Shown: positions 4,893 through 7,170 of the stretch, one piece after another
Numbering within the stretch: position 1 is the stretch's first letter
How the letters are laid out: each line of letters opens with the position of its first letter
Origin: an uncultured Ruminococcus sp.
GTDB lineage: Bacteria; Bacillota_A; Clostridia; Oscillospirales; Ruminococcaceae
Direction: 5' to 3'
DNA length: 7,170 nucleotides
Assembly: GCA_902782875.1 (NCBI GenBank)
Contig: CACZPE010000404.1
Span: forward strand, 1-7,170
Position numbers and translations under genes: made by a program
The notes under the pieces: model-generated
Databases searched by the model: none
Seen by the model: the letters and a program-made list of their open reading frames with translations, nothing else
What the model was told of the DNA's origin: nothing

Positions 4893-5843
4893 TCAAAGTG
4901 TTTCTCTGCTTGTGAAGTATTCCCCGGCAAGCGATGCCATTTTTTCGAGCACCTCGTCGGGATCTCCCTCCATAGTGGCTCCTGCGGCGTTGGCATGGCC
5001 GCCTCCGCCTGCCTTTGCGCAGATAAGGTCTGCTCTGTAGCCTTTGGCGCAGCGCACAGATATGCGGCATATGCCTTTGCGTTTTTCGCGCACAACTATG
5101 CCTGCCTTTATCCCCTGCGGCTCTTCGGCGATATCGTTCAGCCCTTCTACATCGGAGTCGGTGATGTCAAGCTCGGTATAATCCGCATTTCTCAGCACAA
5201 AGCCCGCTATTTTGCCGTCTGCAAAGTATTTCCTGCTGCTTTTCAGTCTGTCTTCAATTTCAAGGCGCTTGGGGCTTTTGATAAGGAAAAATCGCCTTGC
5301 GAGGCCTGATACATCCGCACCGCAGGCGGCAAATACCGAAGCATATCTCATGGTATCGCTGTTTACCGAGGTCGAGCGGAAGCAGGAGGTATCCGTTATC
5401 AGTCCTGTGTACAGAAAGTCTGCCATAAGTGCTGATACCGGCGCACCCAGAAGCTGTATCAGTTCATATACTATCTGTGCACATGAGGAGGCTGTCGGGT
5501 CTGTGTATTTGTATGATGCGTCTACGGTATTGTTTTCGTGGTGGTCTATGCAGCAGAGTATGCGTTTGTCGGAGTATTCCCCGAGGCGTTCCTTTGTGGA
5601 GGTGTCCACGCATATACAGTGGGGATGGCGCAGGACCTGCTTTTCCACCCTGTCCGTGAGGAAAAGATAGTTATCCGGTATGGCACTTGTGCATACAGGC
5701 ATGGCCTTCTTCCCTGCCAGACGCAGTGCAAGCGCCAGGGCATATGCAGAGCCTATCGCATCGCCGTCCGGGTTTATGTGGTATATTATCTCAAATTCGT
5801 CATTGTCATAGAGCACATCGGCTATATCCTGAAGATCGGTCAT
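4893..5843 (-). CDS. DHH/DHHA1 family phosphoesterase (NrnA type)
   Basis: Such proteins are manganese-dependent phosphoesterases. Characterised relatives degrade short oligoribonucleotides (nanoRNase), dephosphorylate 3'-phosphoadenosine 5'-phosphate, or cleave pApA from c-di-AMP. From the ATG at 5843 the product is 316 residues. The motifs are H22-I-N-P-D26-G-D28-A-I-G-S, D80 in CVDTS, D100-H101-H102 in CIDHHENN, and D151 in TGLITDTSCFR, together forming the two-metal site. The C-terminal DHHA1 domain carries the substrate loop GGGGHANAAG at 279-288. A second ATG at 5849 would add Met-Tyr, but the GAGG ribosome binding site (complement of 5851-5854) is only 1 nt from it and 7 nt from 5843, so 5843 is preferred. 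It is 28 nt downstream of the RNA methyltransferase gene and probably co-transcribed, ending at the hairpin 4814-4856. No extra PAS or membrane domain is present, which argues against a GdpP-type enzyme. The exact substrate is unresolved. Confidence 0.93.
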   Translation of the reverse strand: MTDLQDIADVLYDNDEFEIIYHINPDGDAIGSAYALALALRLAGKKAMPVCTSAIPDNYLFLTDRVEKQVLRHPHCICVDTSTKERLGEYSDKRILCCIDHHENNTVDASYKYTDPTASSCAQIVYELIQLLGAPVSALMADFLYTGLITDTSCFRSTSVNSDTMRYASVFAACGADVSGLARRFFLIKSPKRLEIEDRLKSSRKYFADGKIAGFVLRNADYTELDITDSDVEGLNDIAEEPQGIKAGIVVREKRKGICRISVRCAKGYRADLICAKAGGGGHANAAGATMEGDPDEVLEKMASLAGEYFTSRETL

Positions 5844-5871
5844 ATACATACCTCGCTTATAAGTTTATACA

Positions 5872-6690
5872 CTATTTACGGTATCTGAGCTCCCAGAATG
5901 CAAGAGCTCCTGCGGCGGCAACATTCAGGGAATCCACGCCGTGCTGCATGGGTATCCTGACGGTATAGTCACAGCTTGCTATAGTGCTTTTGCAGAGTCC
6001 GTCACCCTCGGTGCCCAGTACGATCGCCAGCTTATCCTCGGACTTGAGCGCGGGGTCATCTATGCTCACGGAGTCATCAGAGAGGGCCATGGCCGCTGTA
6101 GCAAAGCCCAGCGCTGACAGCTCCTCCGTCCACTTTGTCTCTTTTTCAAAATAAGCCCAGGGTATCTGGAAGACCGTGCCCATGCTTACGCGCACCGCAC
6201 GCCTGTTGAGGGGATCGCAGCAGTCGGGCGTCAGGAGCACTGCGTCGGTACCGAGTGCTGCGGCTGAGCGGAATATTGCGCCTATATTCGTGGAGTCCGC
6301 GATATTTTCAAGCACCGCTATCCTGTGGGCACCGGAGACAGTATCGGCTATCGTCTTCGGCACAGGGCGCCGCATGGCACACAGCACACCTCTTGTCAGG
6401 CGGAAGCCCGCGATTTGCTCGAGCAGGGAGCTGTCGGCGGTATAGAGCGGTATGTCATAGTCCTTGCATCTGTCTATGACCTGCTGTGCGCTGCCGTCGA
6501 TATGACGTCTGTCCATAAGCATGGATAAAGGCTCCAGTCCCTCGTTCAGTGCAACGTTAATCACCTTCGGGCTCTCTGCGATGAATATGCCCTTTGACGG
6601 CTCAAGCCTGTTTCTCAGCTGTGCTTCGGTAAGCTTTGAATAGACCTCAGTGCCGTCTGCAGAGAGATCGGTTATTTCGGTAAGATACAT
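5872..6690 (-). CDS. TrmH/SpoU family RNA 2'-O-ribose methyltransferase
   Basis: This SAM-dependent enzyme of the knotted SPOUT superfamily methylates a ribose 2'-OH in tRNA or rRNA. The product is 272 residues. An N-terminal substrate-binding region (about 15-110, including GIFIAESPKVINVAL) is followed by the catalytic domain. Motif 1 is N129 through NIGAIFR141, with the conserved Asn and Arg. Motif 2 is LGTEGDG (225-231) with E228. Motif 3 runs from IPM (246-248) to SLNVAAAGA (254-262) with N256, the residues that form the trefoil-knot SAM site. Motif 1 begins NIADSTNIG where NPxNxG-like spacing is more usual. The sequence does not decide between tRNA and 23S rRNA as substrate, so I give no symbol. 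The start ATG at 6688-6690 follows AAAGGGTG. It is the first gene of a leftward operon with the DHH phosphoesterase. Confidence 0.93.
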   Translation of the reverse strand: MYLTEITDLSADGTEVYSKLTEAQLRNRLEPSKGIFIAESPKVINVALNEGLEPLSMLMDRRHIDGSAQQVIDRCKDYDIPLYTADSSLLEQIAGFRLTRGVLCAMRRPVPKTIADTVSGAHRIAVLENIADSTNIGAIFRSAAALGTDAVLLTPDCCDPLNRRAVRVSMGTVFQIPWAYFEKETKWTEELSALGFATAAMALSDDSVSIDDPALKSEDKLAIVLGTEGDGLCKSTIASCDYTVRIPMQHGVDSLNVAAAGALAFWELRYRK

Positions 6691-6708
6691 GATAACACCC
6701 TTTGCTTG

Positions 6709-6722
6709 AGTTGATAGTTGAT
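6709..6722. repeat. 7-bp tandem duplication in the methyltransferase leader
   Basis: AGTTGAT is repeated exactly twice head to tail (6709-6715, 6716-6722), inside the roughly 54-nt untranslated leader of the leftward operon. It may be a chance slippage product. Confidence 0.55.
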
Positions 6723-6750
6723 AAGGATCGATGCATACACATTTTTATAA

Positions 6751-6779
6751 AGTATATCATATAATTTTATTGCTGTCAA
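6751..6779 (-). promoter_or_regulatory. Predicted sigma-A promoter of the methyltransferase-DHH operon
   Basis: Read on the - strand, a perfect -35 TTGACA (complement of 6774-6779) is followed by a 17-bp spacer and the -10 TATACT (complement of 6751-6756), preceded by TGA as an extended -10. Transcription would start near 6744, about 54 nt before the start codon. Confidence 0.82.
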
Positions 6780-6873
6780 TTTGTATAAAACTACCCAAAA
6801 TCTAAAAAAATCGCAATTTTTGTGCAGAAAACGCCAAATTCACAAAATTTGACAAAAAAATCTGCAAAAACTA

Positions 6874-6902
6874 TTGACAAAAAAGTGCAAATATTGTATA
6901 AT
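6874..6902 (+). promoter_or_regulatory. Perfect-consensus sigma-A promoter of the prepilin gene
   Basis: TTGACA (6874-6879), a 17-bp spacer and TATAAT (6897-6902) match the consensus at all twelve positions. The upstream A/T-rich stretch could act as an UP element. TTGACAAAAAA occurs twice, at 6849-6859 and 6874-6884, exactly 25 bp apart. The predicted start is near 6909, giving a leader of about 74 nt. Confidence 0.88.
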
Positions 6903-6982
6903 AAATCACAGTCGGAAATACTGACTTTCTGATTAGTTATAGGATGTTTTCCATATAAATAGAAAAAAGTGAGGGGAAGAAA

Positions 6983-7170
6983 ATGAAAAAGAAAGTAAGA
7001 GGCTTTACACTTATCGAGCTTATCGTCGTTCTTGCTATTATTGCTGTACTTGGTGCGGTAATAGTTCCGAATGTCATTCAGCAGATAAGACAGCAGAAAA
7101 TAGATACAGCAAATACGTATGCACATCAGATATATGATGCGACTACAGACTATATGATCAGCCTTCAGAA
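6983..7170 (+). CDS. Type IV prepilin-like protein, 3' end outside window
   Basis: Sixty-two complete codons are visible. The N-terminus MKKKVRG/FTLIELIVVLAII is a textbook type III (prepilin) signal: a short basic leader, cleavage expected between Gly7 and Phe8, Glu at position +5 of the mature protein, and a hydrophobic helix from residue 8 to about 29 ending in GAVIVP. The leader would be cut and the new N-terminus methylated by a prepilin peptidase (PilD-like), and the helix would pack in the core of a pilus or pseudopilus. After the helix comes an amphipathic Gln/Ile-rich stretch. GAGGGG (6971-6976) lies 6 nt before the ATG. No assembly ATPase, peptidase or platform gene is in the window. 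It may be a pilin, a type II secretion or competence pseudopilin, or a cellulose-binding pilin-like protein as known in ruminococci; the missing C-terminus would decide. Confidence 0.9.
   Translation, partial: MKKKVRGFTLIELIVVLAIIAVLGAVIVPNVIQQIRQQKIDTANTYAHQIYDATTDYMISLQ

Noticed and set aside
6791..7126. A 111-codon - strand open frame over the prepilin start and promoter
   Set aside because: It is antisense to a clear prepilin N-terminus and covers a perfect promoter. Its product is low-complexity Phe/Tyr/Lys/Asn-rich, as expected from AT-rich DNA.
1..7170. CRISPR arrays, tRNA/rRNA genes, transposases, phage genes or a defence system
   Set aside because: I saw no regularly spaced repeats, cloverleaf sequences, rRNA segments or characteristic protein motifs on either strand.

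Overview
The window looks like chromosomal DNA of a low-to-moderate GC Firmicute of the class Clostridia, most plausibly a Ruminococcus-like member of the Oscillospiraceae. This is an inference from four things: strong AGGAGG-type ribosome binding sites, sigma-A type promoters with 17-bp spacers, a class II (Firmicutes-type) galT, and the general protein flavour. There are eight protein genes, two of them cut by the window edges. I see no tRNA, rRNA, CRISPR array, insertion sequence or phage gene.

Layout, left to right. (1) Positions 1-782, + strand: the end of a four-helix membrane protein overlaps a 68-residue Cro/CI-type regulator by ATGA, forming a two-gene unit. (2) 783-2106, + strand: an AT-rich promoter region with a perfect A-tract/T-tract palindrome over the -35 box, then ftsZ and an intrinsic terminator. 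This FtsZ keeps the GTPase motifs but has several unusual residues and no recognisable canonical C-terminal peptide. (3) 2111-2669, + strand: a small membrane protein of unknown function starts right after the ftsZ terminator and ends inside a bidirectional terminator. (4) 2687-4716, - strand: an operon reading right to left from its own promoter, a Nudix hydrolase then galT, with an 18-bp perfect AT-rich palindrome just past galT. (5) 4821-6779, - strand: a second leftward operon with a consensus promoter, a TrmH/SpoU-family RNA 2'-O-ribose methyltransferase followed by a DHH/DHHA1 phosphoesterase (NrnA type), closed by a 14-bp AT-rich hairpin terminator. (6) 6849-7170, + strand: a divergent, perfect-consensus promoter drives a type IV prepilin-like gene that runs off the window.

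Functionally this is mostly housekeeping: cell division (ftsZ), galactose/UDP-sugar interconversion (galT with a Nudix hydrolase), and RNA modification and turnover (methyltransferase with DHH phosphoesterase), plus the start of a pilin or pseudopilin gene. I found no convincing new multi-gene system. The points most worth a second look are the divergent FtsZ, the palindrome over its promoter, the unknown membrane gene squeezed behind the ftsZ terminator, the membrane protein/regulator pair, and the related AT-rich hairpins downstream of the leftward operons.
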